From Alphaproteobacteria bacterium (GTDB lineage Bacteria; Pseudomonadota; Alphaproteobacteria; Sphingomonadales; Kordiimonadaceae): a stretch of DNA of 50,739 nucleotides. The translations under genes and the position numbers were made by a program. Location of the stretch: assembly GCA_021774735.1 (NCBI GenBank), contig JAJFIS010000050.1, positions 1 through 50,739 of the forward strand, in the 5' to 3' direction. Shown here in pieces: positions 1-8,569 of this stretch. Position 1 is the stretch's first letter; each line of letters begins with the position of its first letter. The notes beneath the pieces are model-generated. The model searched no databases, was not told the origin of the DNA, and saw only the letters and a program-made list of their open reading frames with translations.

Positions 1-60
1 ATCATAAATCTCCTCGAACTTCATTGTTCGGATTCCTTGTAACATCTCTGTCCGTCTCAT
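1..60 (-). CDS. IS transposase, N-terminal fragment (ISNCY-like), runs off the window
   Basis: Only the first 20 codons are inside the window, read leftwards from an ATG at 58-60. The translation begins MRRTEMLQ and ends KFEEIYD. This is the characteristic opening of a transposase/integrase group usually filed as ISNCY, in which an N-terminal helix-turn-helix region precedes an rve (DDE) catalytic domain. A strong Shine-Dalgarno (AGGAGGGG, about 65-73 on the complement) sits just upstream. The rest of the gene lies to the left of the window, so intactness cannot be judged. The family call comes from recalled N-terminal sequences of such transposases, not from a search. Confidence 0.75.
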   Translation of the reverse strand, partial: MRRTEMLQGIRTMKFEEIYD

Positions 61-87
61 AAGCGCCCCTCCTAAAGGGCATCTTAA

Positions 88-134
88 AACCGGACAGATC
101 GTATGTTACATAAACCGGACATATCATCTGTTAC
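88..134. repeat. Two 22-nt direct repeats at the IS end
   Basis: Copies at 88-109 and 113-134 share AACCGGACA at the left and TGTTAC at the right, with a 3-nt spacer. They lie between the transposase ribosome binding site and the chromosomal sequence. They are best read as paired transposase-binding sites that also overlap the transposase promoter. Confidence 0.65.
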
Positions 135-222
135 TGACAAATATAAGCAAGGCGCTTGAAGTTGCCACAATTCATCGCCATTCTTGTTGAGCAAACTTAA
201 CGACCAGATGAGAAGCTAACCT

Positions 223-867
223 ATGAAATTTCTGACCAAAATCACAATGCAGGTTATGGTTTTCCTCAGCGTGAGCATGGGCGCTTACAGTGATGACGAG
301 ACCGTCATATTGGCTTTTGGCGACAGTTTAACCGCGGGCTATGGCCTGCCGCCGGGGGATGGCTTTACAGAAAAATTGCAAGTGTGGCTGAATGCGCAAG
401 GCAAAGCGGTAAAGGTTATCAACGGCGGCGTTAGCGGCGATACGTCATCCGGTGGGCGCTCTCGGCTTGACTGGGTGCTGTCTGCGGCCAATGGCGGCAA
501 GCCCCATTTGGTTATTTTAGAGCTCGGTGCAAACGATGGCCTGCGTGGGATAGACCCTGCGATAACGCGCAAAAATATTGATGCCATGATGGCAAAACTG
601 ACCACAAAGAATATCCCTGTATTAATTGCGGGCATGAGGGCACCGCCCAATTTAGGGCCAGACTATATGGCCAATTTCAATAGCATCTTCCCCGATATGG
701 CGGCTAAATACGGGGCGATGTTATACCCCTTTTTCTTGGAAGGTGTGGCAGCGGACCCTGCGTTCAACCAAGCGGATGGCATTCATCCAACCGCTGAGGG
801 CGTGGATATTATTATTTCGAAACTTGGCCCAGTTGTTTTGAGCGCCTTGGAGCAAGCCAATGAGTAG
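223..867 (+). CDS. Secreted GDSL/SGNH-family arylesterase (TesA-like)
   Basis: This 214-aa protein has a short hydrophobic N-terminus (residues 7-22), consistent with export to the periplasm. The SGNH hydrolase blocks are present in order: block I FGDSL at 32-36 with Ser35 as nucleophile, block II with Gly72 (SGDTS), block III GAND at 102-105 with Asn104, and block V DGIHP near 185-189 supplying the Asp-His pair. This layout matches the TesA/TAP/arylesterase group, which cleaves acyl-CoA, aryl-ester and lysophospholipid substrates in different members, so the substrate is open. In many proteobacteria the gene stands next to an ABC transporter; here that neighbour is absent and an IS end lies immediately upstream. 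It converges with the phosphatase gene at 891-1388. Confidence 0.85.
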   Translation: MKFLTKITMQVMVFLSVSMGAYSDDETVILAFGDSLTAGYGLPPGDGFTEKLQVWLNAQGKAVKVINGGVSGDTSSGGRSRLDWVLSAANGGKPHLVILELGANDGLRGIDPAITRKNIDAMMAKLTTKNIPVLIAGMRAPPNLGPDYMANFNSIFPDMAAKYGAMLYPFFLEGVAADPAFNQADGIHPTAEGVDIIISKLGPVVLSALEQANE

Positions 868-890
868 TTTGAGCCGGTAGGGTAATTTTT

Positions 891-1388
891 TCAAAAATTT
901 GTAGCGGGATGCTCTTTGACAATATGCTCAAGCAAGCCCCGGGCAGCCTTGAGGGCAAAATCCATACAGCGGACAAAGTCACCGTCACGGCCATAATAGG
1001 GGTCCGGCATTTCATCAAGCGGCAATTTGTTGCCGTAGCTTAAGAAAAGACTGACCTTTTGGTGGTGAACTTCATCAGAGCGTTCATAAAGAAGGGTTAA
1101 ATTTTCCCGGTCCATACAGATGATATAGTCAAAATTTTCAAAATCATCATCACTAACCTTGCGGCTGCGCTGACCCGATATATCAAAGCCTGAATTTTTG
1201 GCAGCCGCGATGGCGCGTGGGTCGGGTTTTTGCCCTGCATGATAGCCCGTGGTGCCAGCGCTATCCACCTGCAGCATACCGCCAGCGCCAAGTGATATAC
1301 CACGCTCAGTGGCCACCGCGCGGAAAGCCCCCTCGGCCATGGGGGAGCGACAGATGTTGCCCATACATACAAAAAGCACTGTTACCAT
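891..1388 (-). CDS. Low-molecular-weight protein tyrosine phosphatase
   Basis: This 165-aa cytosolic enzyme removes phosphate from phosphotyrosine in proteins. The signature CX5R(S/T) loop is at the extreme N-terminus, Cys8 to Arg14 followed by Ser15 (CMGNICRS). The general-acid motif DPYYG lies near residue 130, as expected for the LMW-PTP fold. Length agrees with the family (about 150-165 aa). The start at 1388 is fixed because the catalytic loop begins only seven residues later. There is no Wzc-type tyrosine kinase or capsule cluster nearby, so its partner is unknown. It converges with the esterase, leaving 23 bp between the stops. Confidence 0.9.
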   Translation of the reverse strand: MVTVLFVCMGNICRSPMAEGAFRAVATERGISLGAGGMLQVDSAGTTGYHAGQKPDPRAIAAAKNSGFDISGQRSRKVSDDDFENFDYIICMDRENLTLLYERSDEVHHQKVSLFLSYGNKLPLDEMPDPYYGRDGDFVRCMDFALKAARGLLEHIVKEHPATNF

Positions 1389-1468
1389 TTTACCCCTCCG
1401 GTTATACTTAGCCTGACCTTAGCGGACCAAGCATTAAAAAAGAAGCCCTATAAGAAGGCACGTAGACC

Positions 1469-2173
1469 ATGGCCTATAAAAATATTGTCATTCTAACCGG
1501 CGCTGGCATTTCAGCCGAATCGGGGGTGGCAACCTTCCGCGACGCGGGTGGCCTGTGGGAAGGGCACAGGGTTGAGGATGTAGCAACGCCGCAAGCTTTT
1601 AGGCGAGACCCGGATATGGTGCAGCAATTTTATAATGCTCGTCGAGCGCAGTTGCCGTCAGTGGACCCTAATCCGGCCCATTATGCGCTGGCTAAGTTGG
1701 AAGGGGAACTGGTGGGCGATGTGCTAATTATCACTCAAAATGTGGATGATTTGCACGAGCGGGCGGGCTCAAAAAATATAATACATATGCACGGAGAATT
1801 AAATAAAGTGCGCTGCCTTGGCTGTGGTGCAGTGCATGATTGGCTTGCTGATTGCCACAGAGAATCACCCTGTCCAACCTGTGAAGCTGAAGGTCAACTG
1901 CGGCCAGATATCGTTTGGTTTGGTGAAATGCCCATGTTCATGGACCGCATAACCCGTGCTCTTTCAACCTGTGATCTGTTCCTTTCCATAGGAACGTCAG
2001 GAAACGTCTATCCCGCGGCAGCTTTTGTTGCAGAGGTGGGCAGAACAGGCTATGCCGAGAGCGTAGAAATAAATTTGGAGCCAAGCTTGGGCGCGAGTTT
2101 ATTTGACACATGTTTGCACGGCAAGGCGGGCACATTGGTCCCCAAATTTGTGCAGGAAATACTGGAGGCATGA
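1469..2173 (+). CDS. cobB: NAD-dependent protein deacylase (sirtuin) CobB
   Basis: This 234-aa sirtuin uses NAD+ to remove acyl groups from lysine side chains. The NAD-binding motif GAGISAESG is at 11-19, QNVDDLHERAG at 90-100, and the catalytic histidine is His108 in HMHGE. The zinc ligands are Cys116/Cys119 and Cys135/Cys138. Tyr55 and Arg58 form the YxxR pair that in E. coli CobB and SIRT5 binds the acidic group of succinyl- and malonyl-lysine, so desuccinylase/demalonylase activity is likely alongside deacetylation. The sequence recalls E. coli CobB over its whole length but lacks the long N-terminal extension. Its stop codon is immediately followed by the start of the pterin dehydratase gene, indicating co-transcription. 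Confidence 0.93.
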   Translation: MAYKNIVILTGAGISAESGVATFRDAGGLWEGHRVEDVATPQAFRRDPDMVQQFYNARRAQLPSVDPNPAHYALAKLEGELVGDVLIITQNVDDLHERAGSKNIIHMHGELNKVRCLGCGAVHDWLADCHRESPCPTCEAEGQLRPDIVWFGEMPMFMDRITRALSTCDLFLSIGTSGNVYPAAAFVAEVGRTGYAESVEINLEPSLGASLFDTCLHGKAGTLVPKFVQEILEA

Positions 2174-2479
2174 ATGGCGGCGAAGAAAACAAAAATATTA
2201 AAAGCATCCGATAGAATAGCGGCCTTGAAAGAACTTGATGGTTGGTCGTTCGATATGCAGGCTAACGCGCTGGTAAAGGCCTTTCAATTTGGTGACTTTG
2301 GGGAAGCTTTCGCCTTCATGACCCGGGTGGCATGCCAAGCAGAAAAAATGGACCACCACCCAGAATGGTTCAATGTTTATAGTCAGGTTAAAGTGCGCTT
2401 AACGACCCATGATGTTGGCGGCATTACGGACAAGGATATTGCCCTCGCCACTTTCATGAACAAAGTTGCGGTGCGTTAA
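2174..2479 (+). CDS. phhB: 4a-hydroxytetrahydrobiopterin dehydratase (pterin carbinolamine dehydratase)
   Basis: This 101-aa protein belongs to the PCD/DCoH family, which dehydrates 4a-hydroxytetrahydropterin to regenerate the pterin cofactor of aromatic amino acid hydroxylases. The family motif [E/D]KxxHHP is seen at 57-65 with His61-His62-Pro63 and Trp65, and the second part THDVGGIT begins at 78 with His79. Length is normal for the family. The start directly abuts the cobB stop, and the 3' end overlaps the convergent nudC by 4 bp. No phenylalanine hydroxylase gene is visible in the window. In bacteria lacking phhA the protein may serve molybdopterin or other pterin metabolism, which is inference here. 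Confidence 0.9.
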   Translation: MAAKKTKILKASDRIAALKELDGWSFDMQANALVKAFQFGDFGEAFAFMTRVACQAEKMDHHPEWFNVYSQVKVRLTTHDVGGITDKDIALATFMNKVAVR

Positions 2480-3390
2480 TTTTCTAGCCAATATTTCAAA
2501 AGCGTGTGGGCGATAGCAAAGGGAGGTGGCACTATTATATCTGTGGGCTCTCCCCGTTGTTGGCCCCGGGTAATTTGCCGCAAGTCACCCGCCGTAAACC
2601 AACGGGCATCATCAAGCTCATCGTCGTCTAAGTGAATGTCTTCACTGATCGCCGTGGCAATGCAGCCAATCATCAAGCTAGACGGAAAAGGCCAAGGCTG
2701 ATTGGCAATAATCGCCACATCGCTGGTTTTTATGCCCGCTTCTTCCATCAGTTCGCGCCTTACGGCCTCTTCAATGGTCTCGCCGGGCTCCATAAAGCCC
2801 GCTAAGGCAGAGAACATGCCAGAGGGGAAATGTGGACTGCGGCCAAGCAGCACTCGGTCGTCTTTTACCGCCAGCATTATCACAACAGGATCTGTGCGCG
2901 GAAAATGAGATGCCCCGCAGCGCTCAACTGTGCATTTGCGCTCATAGCCGCCGCGCACCATCATCGTCTCGGCACCGCATTTAGAACAGAACACATGGGA
3001 TGCATGCCAGTTAAGTGTTGCTCTTGCCTGAGCGATGATACCGAGTAGGCCTGCATCTGCGCCCGGAATGTCATACTGCATGGCCAGCGAGCGTAGGTTC
3101 ATAGGCCGGTAACCTTCAAGGGACGCAGGTATGGTATCAATATCGGCCGCATAGCGGGCTTGATTACCGTCGAGCCCTAAAAATATTAAATTTCCAACTT
3201 TGATCGAGGAAACAATATCGGTATTGAACCAATGGGGGGTGCCCTTGTCATTGGTAATAATGTCACCGCTTGAAAATAGGATAATTGCCGAATCACCTGC
3301 TTTGAAGCGATCAGTGAATAAGTGGTCGTCACCCCTTAAAATATCGGCACGGTCGAGCGGATTGCTTGAAAAAGAGGTAATAATAGTCAT
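2476..3390 (-). CDS. nudC: NADH pyrophosphatase / NAD-cap decapping hydrolase NudC
   Basis: This 304-aa Nudix hydrolase cleaves NAD(H) to NMN(H) and AMP, and in characterised members removes NAD caps from RNA. A Cys4 zinc ribbon (CSKC followed by CTVERC) in the middle is followed by FPRTDPVVI, the hallmark of NudC-type proteins. The Nudix box then reads [20 protein letters not shown], fitting GX5EX7REUXEEXGU, and the downstream SQPWPFPxS-type motif is represented by [11 protein letters not shown]. The N-terminal domain is the poorly conserved NudC dimerisation region. It converges with phhB (4-bp overlap). Its 5' end faces the SRP RNA/dnaX region divergently. Confidence 0.92.
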   Translation of the reverse strand: MTIITSFSSNPLDRADILRGDDHLFTDRFKAGDSAIILFSSGDIITNDKGTPHWFNTDIVSSIKVGNLIFLGLDGNQARYAADIDTIPASLEGYRPMNLRSLAMQYDIPGADAGLLGIIAQARATLNWHASHVFCSKCGAETMMVRGGYERKCTVERCGASHFPRTDPVVIMLAVKDDRVLLGRSPHFPSGMFSALAGFMEPGETIEEAVRRELMEEAGIKTSDVAIIANQPWPFPSSLMIGCIATAISEDIHLDDDELDDARWFTAGDLRQITRGQQRGEPTDIIVPPPFAIAHTLLKYWLEN

Positions 3391-3473
3391 TAAGTTTCCA
3401 ATAAAAATGCTAATGCAGGCTAAGCATGCTTTCTTTGGGCTTGCAAGTGAAGAAAAGAGACGCCATATAGAGG

Positions 3474-3568
3474 CCGAGAGGCGCAGGCGGACGATCCGCT
3501 CGCTAAGCCGGTCAGGCCCGAAAGGGAGCAGCCGTAACGAGTTTGGATTGGGTTGTTTGTGTCTCTCA
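3474..3568 (+). ncRNA. ffs: Bacterial small SRP RNA (4.5S-like)
   Basis: The apical SRP core is unmistakable: GTCAGGCCCGAAAGGGAGCA at 3511-3530, followed by GCCGTAACGAG. It contains the Ffh-binding symmetric and asymmetric loops and a GNRA-type GAAA tetraloop. The flanks fold into one long hairpin: GAGAGGCGCAGGCG at 3476-3489 pairs base by base (with G-U pairs) with TGTTTGTGTCTCTC at 3554-3567, and CGATCCG pairs with TGGATTG. The resulting RNA is about 92-97 nt, the size of small bacterial SRP RNAs. A position just upstream of dnaX is the usual alphaproteobacterial arrangement. Exact ends are set by the helix and may be off by a few bases. Confidence 0.93.
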
Positions 3569-3656
3569 CCTATTTATGGGTTTTCTCCCGCTCCAGCTCT
3601 TTCATCCCGCCCCAGAAGCTGATAGACATTAAACGAGTTTAGTGATGGGAGCCCAC

Positions 3657-5453
3657 ATGGCAGACGCTTTGACCGAAAAGCAAGCAGCATACCGTGTTTT
3701 AGCGCGGAAATACCGACCCAATAATTTTGACACGCTCATTGGTCAAGATGCCATGGTGCGGACGCTTTCAAATGCTATCGAGACCGACCGGTTGGCCCAT
3801 GCTTTCATTTTAACCGGTGTTCGCGGCGTGGGTAAAACCACCACCGCCCGCATTCTTGCCAAAGCGCTTAATTGTTCAGCCCATGATGGCCCTTCTGTTA
3901 ACCCTTGCGGCGAATGCGAACAATGTGTGGCTATTGCAGAATCGCGCCATGTGGATGTTATGGAAATGGATGCCGCCAGCCACACAGGGGTTGATGACAT
4001 CCGCGAGATTATCGACAGTGTACGCTATGGTCCCACGTCATCACGTTTGAAAATATATATTATCGACGAAGTGCATATGCTGTCTAAAAATGCCTTCAAT
4101 GCCCTGCTAAAAACGCTGGAAGAACCCCCCGAGCATGTGAAATTTATTTTTGCGACGACGGAAATTCGCAAACTTCCCGTGACGGTTCTATCGCGCTGTC
4201 AACGCTTCGACCTCAAGCGAGTTGAAAGCGATGTGTTAGTTGATCACTTAGCCAAAATTGTCGCCAAGGAAGGTTGCAACGCTGACGATGCGGCCCTGCA
4301 AATGATCGTTCGGGCATCAGAAGGTTCTGTGCGGGATAGCCTGTCCCTGCTCGACCAAGCCATCGCCCACGGGGCGGGAACGGTCAGCGAAGCCCAAGTG
4401 CGGGATATGCTGGGGTTGGCGGACCGGGCGCAAATTTTAGACCTGTTCAAGCATATGATGGCCGGTGAGGCCGCCGAGGCAATTACACTATTGAGAGACC
4501 AATATAATTGCGGGGCTGATCCTGCTGTAGTAATTAATGACCTTTTGGATGTTACCCATTGGCTCACCCGCCTAAAAGTGACCCCTGAAACCGGCAATGA
4601 TACCCTTGTCTCGGAGGCGGAAAAAACCCAAGGCGGTGCAATGGCTGAAAGCTTGGCCATGCCGCATCTGACCCGTGCGTGGCAAATGTTACTGAAAGGC
4701 GTGCAGGAAGTACGCCTTGCCAGTAGCCCCATTGCGGCGGCAGAAATGCTTCTTATTCGCCTTGCTTATGCCGCCAATTTGCCGAGCCCGGTTGATCTAG
4801 TGAAGCAGATTAAAGCAGGAAACGGCGCAGCTAAGCCCGTCGGTGGCGGCAATATAGCGCCTACCAATGGGAATGCGGGTGGCACCTCAAGACAATCAGT
4901 GGGACAAGCCGTGGGCCAAGGGTCAGAGGCTAAGCAACAGCCATCTACATCAGCTGCGACAGCACAAGTGCTGGCGCTTAAAGCGGGCGGTGACAGCGAC
5001 CATGCACCACATCCGCTGCCGGTCAGTTTTGAAAAAATGGTCGATCTATTTCGCCAAGAGAAAGAAGGACAATTAGCTTTTGCCCTTAGTGATCTGGTGC
5101 GATTGGTAAATTACCGCCCCGGGGCATTTTCATTAAACTTGGATGAAAAGGCTCCTGCAGGTTTGGTTATGCGGGTTAAAGATTGCTTGAAACGTTGGAC
5201 GGGCACAGATTGGCAGGTCACCATTGTGCGGGACGGCGGCGAAAGCAGTTTGCGCGAAAAAGCTGTGGCGCACCAAAAGCAATTGTTGGGCGACGCAGCT
5301 GAGGACAATTTAGTTATGGCGGTTATGGCAACCTTCCCGGGAGCCAAGATATATGCTGTGCGGGAAGATAAACCGGAAGAGCTTTTGGCTGAATCAGACG
5401 AGATGGCAGAGCATATCTATGATGATGAGCCCGTCAATGACTTCGATTTTTAA
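3657..5453 (+). CDS. dnaX: DNA polymerase III subunit tau/gamma
   Basis: DnaX is the ATPase of the clamp loader, which places the beta clamp on DNA and tethers the replicative polymerases. From the ATG at 3657 the protein has 598 aa. Walker A GVRGVGKTT is at 54-62, the zinc-module cysteines are Cys73, Cys84, Cys87 and Cys90, Walker B IIDEVHML follows, and the sensor/SRC motif is SRCQRF. The C-terminal part (from about residue 400) is a low-complexity Gly/Ala/Gln linker followed by the tau-specific domain. Upstream in-frame GTG (3642) and ATG (3645) codons exist, but GGGAG at 3647-3651 is well placed for 3657. It heads dnaX-ybaB-recR; ybaB starts 36 bp after the stop. I see no E. coli-type AAAAAAG frameshift signal. 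Confidence 0.95.
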   Translation: MADALTEKQAAYRVLARKYRPNNFDTLIGQDAMVRTLSNAIETDRLAHAFILTGVRGVGKTTTARILAKALNCSAHDGPSVNPCGECEQCVAIAESRHVDVMEMDAASHTGVDDIREIIDSVRYGPTSSRLKIYIIDEVHMLSKNAFNALLKTLEEPPEHVKFIFATTEIRKLPVTVLSRCQRFDLKRVESDVLVDHLAKIVAKEGCNADDAALQMIVRASEGSVRDSLSLLDQAIAHGAGTVSEAQVRDMLGLADRAQILDLFKHMMAGEAAEAITLLRDQYNCGADPAVVINDLLDVTHWLTRLKVTPETGNDTLVSEAEKTQGGAMAESLAMPHLTRAWQMLLKGVQEVRLASSPIAAAEMLLIRLAYAANLPSPVDLVKQIKAGNGAAKPVGGGNIAPTNGNAGGTSRQSVGQAVGQGSEAKQQPSTSAATAQVLALKAGGDSDHAPHPLPVSFEKMVDLFRQEKEGQLAFALSDLVRLVNYRPGAFSLNLDEKAPAGLVMRVKDCLKRWTGTDWQVTIVRDGGESSLREKAVAHQKQLLGDAAEDNLVMAVMATFPGAKIYAVREDKPEELLAESDEMAEHIYDDEPVNDFDF

Positions 5454-5489
5454 GCGTCGGCATTAGGGCCGATCCGTGGAGAGTAAGCG

Positions 5490-5813
5490 ATGAAAAATTT
5501 AGCCCAAATGATGAAATCTGCACAGCAGATGCAGTCAAAAATGGCCGAGATGCAAGAAGCATTAGAGCAGGCCGAGGTTGAAGGCAGCGCCGGTGCGGGC
5601 ATGGTAACTGTTCGCTTGAACGGTAAGGGTGATATGAAAAGCCTAAGCATAGACCCCAGTTTATTTGGCGCTGAGGATAAGGAAGTTTTGGAAGACCTTA
5701 TTGTTGCTGCCCATAATGATGCCAAAGTGCGGGTTCAAGAGACAAGCCAAGAAGAAATGAAAAAGCTAACAGGTGGCATGTCGCTGCCTGAAGGCTTTAA
5801 TTTGCCCTTTTAA
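5490..5813 (+). CDS. YbaB/EbfC family nucleoid-associated protein
   Basis: This 107-aa protein belongs to the small dimeric YbaB/EbfC DNA-binding family, which coats the nucleoid. The N-terminal helix MKNLAQMMKSAQQMQSKM is typical, followed by the conserved VEGSAGAGMVTV segment and the basic strand LNGKGDMKSLSIDPSL. The C-terminus ends in the usual GGMSLPEGF. It lies between dnaX and recR, the nearly universal context of this family, 36 bp downstream of dnaX and 15 bp upstream of recR. This implies one transcript for replication and recombination functions. Confidence 0.93.
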   Translation: MKNLAQMMKSAQQMQSKMAEMQEALEQAEVEGSAGAGMVTVRLNGKGDMKSLSIDPSLFGAEDKEVLEDLIVAAHNDAKVRVQETSQEEMKKLTGGMSLPEGFNLPF

Positions 5814-5828
5814 AACAAGGCAGCTTTT

Positions 5829-6434
5829 ATGCCGCGCAGTCATTCGAGTGAAATTGACCGTCTAATCCAAATTATGGCCCGCTTGCCAGGGCTTGGCCCG
5901 CGCTCGGCCCGGCGTGGTGTGTTGCAGCTCCTCAAAAAACGCGACAGCCTGATGCGGCCACTGGCAACGGCATTGGACCAAGTGGCAGATGCGGTCAAAA
6001 TTTGTCCGAGTTGCGGCAATATTGACACCGTTGAGCCCTGTTATGTTTGCGGTGATGCCCGCCGGGACACCAGTGTGATTTGTGTGATCGAAGATGTAGC
6101 AGACCTATGGGCGCTAGACCGGTCGGAAACCTACCGCGGGCTTTATCATGTACTTGGGGGAACCCTAAGTGCGCTTGACGGTATTTCACCTGAGGACCTT
6201 ACCATTGGACCCCTGATTGACCGAGCCGGACAGCCCCATGTTAAGGAAGTTATTCTGGCGCTCAGTGCCACGGTGGAAGGTCAAACCACAGGGCACTATT
6301 TGGCTGAAAGGCTACAAGATTGCGATGTCCGTGTAACGGGCCTTGCACACGGTGTGCCGCTTGGCGGTGAGCTGGACCATTTGGATGACGGCACCATTGC
6401 CACGGCCCTTAAAGCCCGATCAGAGATCAAATAA
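5829..6434 (+). CDS. recR: Recombination mediator protein RecR
   Basis: RecR works with RecF and RecO to load RecA onto SSB-coated single-stranded DNA during gap repair. The 201-aa protein has the expected order: N-terminal helix-hairpin-helix ([11 protein letters not shown] at 19-29), Cys4 zinc finger with Cys59, Cys62, Cys71 and Cys74, a Toprim domain beginning [15 protein letters not shown], and a C-terminal segment with [15 protein letters not shown]. The length equals the family norm. It is the last gene of dnaX-ybaB-recR and converges with the DUF2189 gene, with only 17 bp between the stops and no obvious terminator. Confidence 0.95.
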   Translation: MPRSHSSEIDRLIQIMARLPGLGPRSARRGVLQLLKKRDSLMRPLATALDQVADAVKICPSCGNIDTVEPCYVCGDARRDTSVICVIEDVADLWALDRSETYRGLYHVLGGTLSALDGISPEDLTIGPLIDRAGQPHVKEVILALSATVEGQTTGHYLAERLQDCDVRVTGLAHGVPLGGELDHLDDGTIATALKARSEIK

Positions 6435-6451
6435 TATATCTTTGGCAGTAG

Positions 6452-7225
6452 CTAAGACCGCGATGGGGCTAGGCTGCGATAGGCATGCCATGTGGCGTGG
6501 CCAAGCAGGGGGAAAACAATGATCATACCAATAAAAGCAGTGGCAATGGCAAAGGTCATGAACCAAGCAATGAGCCATGCCCAAAGGGCCATCGGCCAAA
6601 AATTCATCCGTACGGCTTTTACGCTAAGGATTATAGCGGTCATAACGTCTGCTCGGCGGTGCATCAACAGGGGTGCGGAGATAACCGTGACGGCAAAAAC
6701 AGAAAAAGCAATGATACCGCCGATAATGGTGCCAAGCGCCAACATAGTTGGGCCTTCCCAGCTATAAAGTAGGGTAGGAATAAATTCGCTGAGCGGGGGG
6801 AAATGCATCATGCCAAAAAATAGGGCATATAGCAGCGCAGCAATCCGCACCCAAACCATAAACATGAGCAGCAATACCAGCCCAAGATATAATAATTGCA
6901 GAGGAGACTTAGCCCGAACGAAGAGCATATTTTCGAAAGATACTGATTCGCGGTTTTCCAAACGCCGACTTGCCTCATAAAGCCCCATACCAAACATTGG
7001 GCCGAGCAGCAGAAAACCAGCCGCAAGGGCAAAGACAATGCCAGCCATTTCAAATTCCACCAAGCCAAACAATAAAAGTACTGACACAAGTGTGAAAGCA
7101 AAACCATATGACAAGCTAAGTACCTTGTTTGCCATAAGATCTTTCCATCCAGCCGCAAGCCATTGCCATGGAGCTTCACGTGAAATTACATTGAATTTAT
7201 AATCAGAAATACTTACATGGCTCAT
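6452..7225 (-). CDS. DUF2189 family integral membrane protein
   Basis: A 257-aa protein with about six hydrophobic segments alternating with short loops; the first begins at VLSLSYGFAFTLVSVLLLFG. The N-terminal stretch with APWQWLAAGWKDL and the loop GLYEASRRLENRE after a GPMFGMG turn are the hallmarks of DUF2189, an uncharacterised inner-membrane family in proteobacteria. I chose ATG 7225 because GAGGGG lies 8 bp upstream; the in-frame TTG at 7240 is inside that ribosome binding site. Some genomes place DUF2189 genes near cytochrome oxidase genes, but nothing here ties it to a pathway. Function unknown. Confidence 0.85.
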   Translation of the reverse strand: MSHVSISDYKFNVISREAPWQWLAAGWKDLMANKVLSLSYGFAFTLVSVLLLFGLVEFEMAGIVFALAAGFLLLGPMFGMGLYEASRRLENRESVSFENMLFVRAKSPLQLLYLGLVLLLMFMVWVRIAALLYALFFGMMHFPPLSEFIPTLLYSWEGPTMLALGTIIGGIIAFSVFAVTVISAPLLMHRRADVMTAIILSVKAVRMNFWPMALWAWLIAWFMTFAIATAFIGMIIVFPLLGHATWHAYRSLAPSRS

Positions 7226-7370
7226 TAATTTTCCCCTCAAATAAAGTCTGCCAGATGGCCTTCCCCAAGGCTATAATAAAATTTATTTTATACAAGCCTT
7301 TGACATTTGGCAACAAAACGAAAACTCTATGGTCGGGGTCTATGAATAAAAGTATTACAAGAGGTTTTCT

Positions 7371-8537
7371 ATGCGGCGAAAATTAATATTGTCCTTGGCA
7401 GTGATTGCCATGTTGGCGGCGCTTGTCATTTGGATGATTTTCCCGCCGGTGGCTGACCGTTGGCTGAACCATACGGTGCCCCATGCACCCTATGAAATAT
7501 CGAGCGAGGCCCAAGAGCTGCACAATAAGCTTATCGTTGCTGATTTGCATGCAGACAGCATGTTGTGGCCTCGGGATTTCACCAAAGAGCATAGCTATGG
7601 ACTGGTTGATCTTCCGCGGATGATAAAAGGCAATATGGGAATACAGGTCTTTGGTGTTGTAACCAAAGTTCCCTATATATCTGATATTGGGACCAATATA
7701 GATTCCGACCAAATGAATATGTTAACTATGGTAAGCAGGTGGCCTATCGCCACATGGGATAGTTTACTGGAGCGGACGCTTTACCAAAATAAACGCTTGA
7801 AGCTGGCGGCCTCAAAGTCAGCTGGTGCCTTGAAATTTGTAACAACAGCACAAGGCTTATCAGAGGTCATTAAAGCCCGTAGAGGTGGTGAAAATATCAG
7901 CGCGGGGCTTATGGGCATTGAGGGCGCACAAGCATTGGACAAATCCGTTGCTAACATTCAAGTGTTGGATAATGCGGGCATACGTTTGATTGGCTTGGCT
8001 CACTTCTTTGATAATTTTGTGGCAGGGTCCGCGCATGGCTATCAGAAATATGGGTTAACCGAAGCGGGCAAAAAACTAGTCGCTGAGATAGAAAAACGAG
8101 AGCTAATCATTGATCTCGCTCATGCATCGCCCAAAACTATTGATGATGTTCTGGCAATGGCAACCCGGCCCGTTCTAGTGTCTCACGGTGGCGTCAAGGG
8201 TACATGCCCAGGTGAGCGCAACCTGTCCGATGATCATGTTAGGCGCATTGCTGCTGCGGGCGGTATTATTGGCATTGGCATATGGGAAGCCGCGACTTGC
8301 GGTACGGATCTGCATACAACGGTGAAAGCCATTCGCTATACAGCCGATTTGGTGGGAACGGACCATGTGGCATTGGGGATGGATATGGATGGGTCTATCA
8401 TAGGCTTTATTGATGTCTCAGAGATGGCCGCCTTGACCCAGCTATTGATGGATGACGGCTTTTCAGAACAGGAAATTCGCCAGATTATGGGTGAAAACAC
8501 AATGAATTTTCTGCTAAAATGGCTACCACAAAGCTAA
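7371..8537 (+). CDS. Membrane dipeptidase, peptidase family M19
   Basis: This 388-aa zinc hydrolase of the renal-dipeptidase family cleaves dipeptides, including some with a D-residue or dehydro-residue. An N-terminal hydrophobic stretch (residues 5-26) works as signal anchor or uncleaved signal, placing the enzyme on the periplasmic side. The metal-ligand motif DLHADS contains His60 and Asp62. The bridging glutamate lies in GIEGAQAL, and later metal histidines are in DLAHAS and LVSHGG. A short AT-rich intergenic space (7226-7370) separates it divergently from the DUF2189 gene, so each has its own promoter. It adds to the unusually rich peptidase complement of the window. Confidence 0.9.
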   Translation: MRRKLILSLAVIAMLAALVIWMIFPPVADRWLNHTVPHAPYEISSEAQELHNKLIVADLHADSMLWPRDFTKEHSYGLVDLPRMIKGNMGIQVFGVVTKVPYISDIGTNIDSDQMNMLTMVSRWPIATWDSLLERTLYQNKRLKLAASKSAGALKFVTTAQGLSEVIKARRGGENISAGLMGIEGAQALDKSVANIQVLDNAGIRLIGLAHFFDNFVAGSAHGYQKYGLTEAGKKLVAEIEKRELIIDLAHASPKTIDDVLAMATRPVLVSHGGVKGTCPGERNLSDDHVRRIAAAGGIIGIGIWEAATCGTDLHTTVKAIRYTADLVGTDHVALGMDMDGSIIGFIDVSEMAALTQLLMDDGFSEQEIRQIMGENTMNFLLKWLPQS

Positions 8538-8569
8538 GGGAAGCTGGTTGGCTTTTCAGGGTGATGCGG

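Larger units (their letters stand above)
1..137 (-). mobile_element. End of an ISNCY-type insertion sequence
   Basis: The transposase start (1-60) is followed by an untranslated end that carries two 22-nt direct repeats, at 88-109 and 113-134. Each starts AACCGGAC and ends TGTTAC, they match at about 19 of 22 positions, and they repeat with a period of 25. Such repeats at an IS end are typical transposase-binding sites next to the terminal inverted repeat. The outer boundary is probably just after 134, near the TGACA at 134-138, but the other end and the target duplication are outside the window, so the exact limit is a guess. Confidence 0.6.

Noticed and set aside
4615-5040. A-runs in dnaX (about 4619 and 5030) as a programmed frameshift giving gamma
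   Set aside because: Neither run forms a slippery heptamer in the right phase, and no following stem-loop was evident.
8538-8569. Terminator between the M19 dipeptidase and ftsY
   Set aside because: The 32-bp gap has neither a stable hairpin nor a T-run on either strand.
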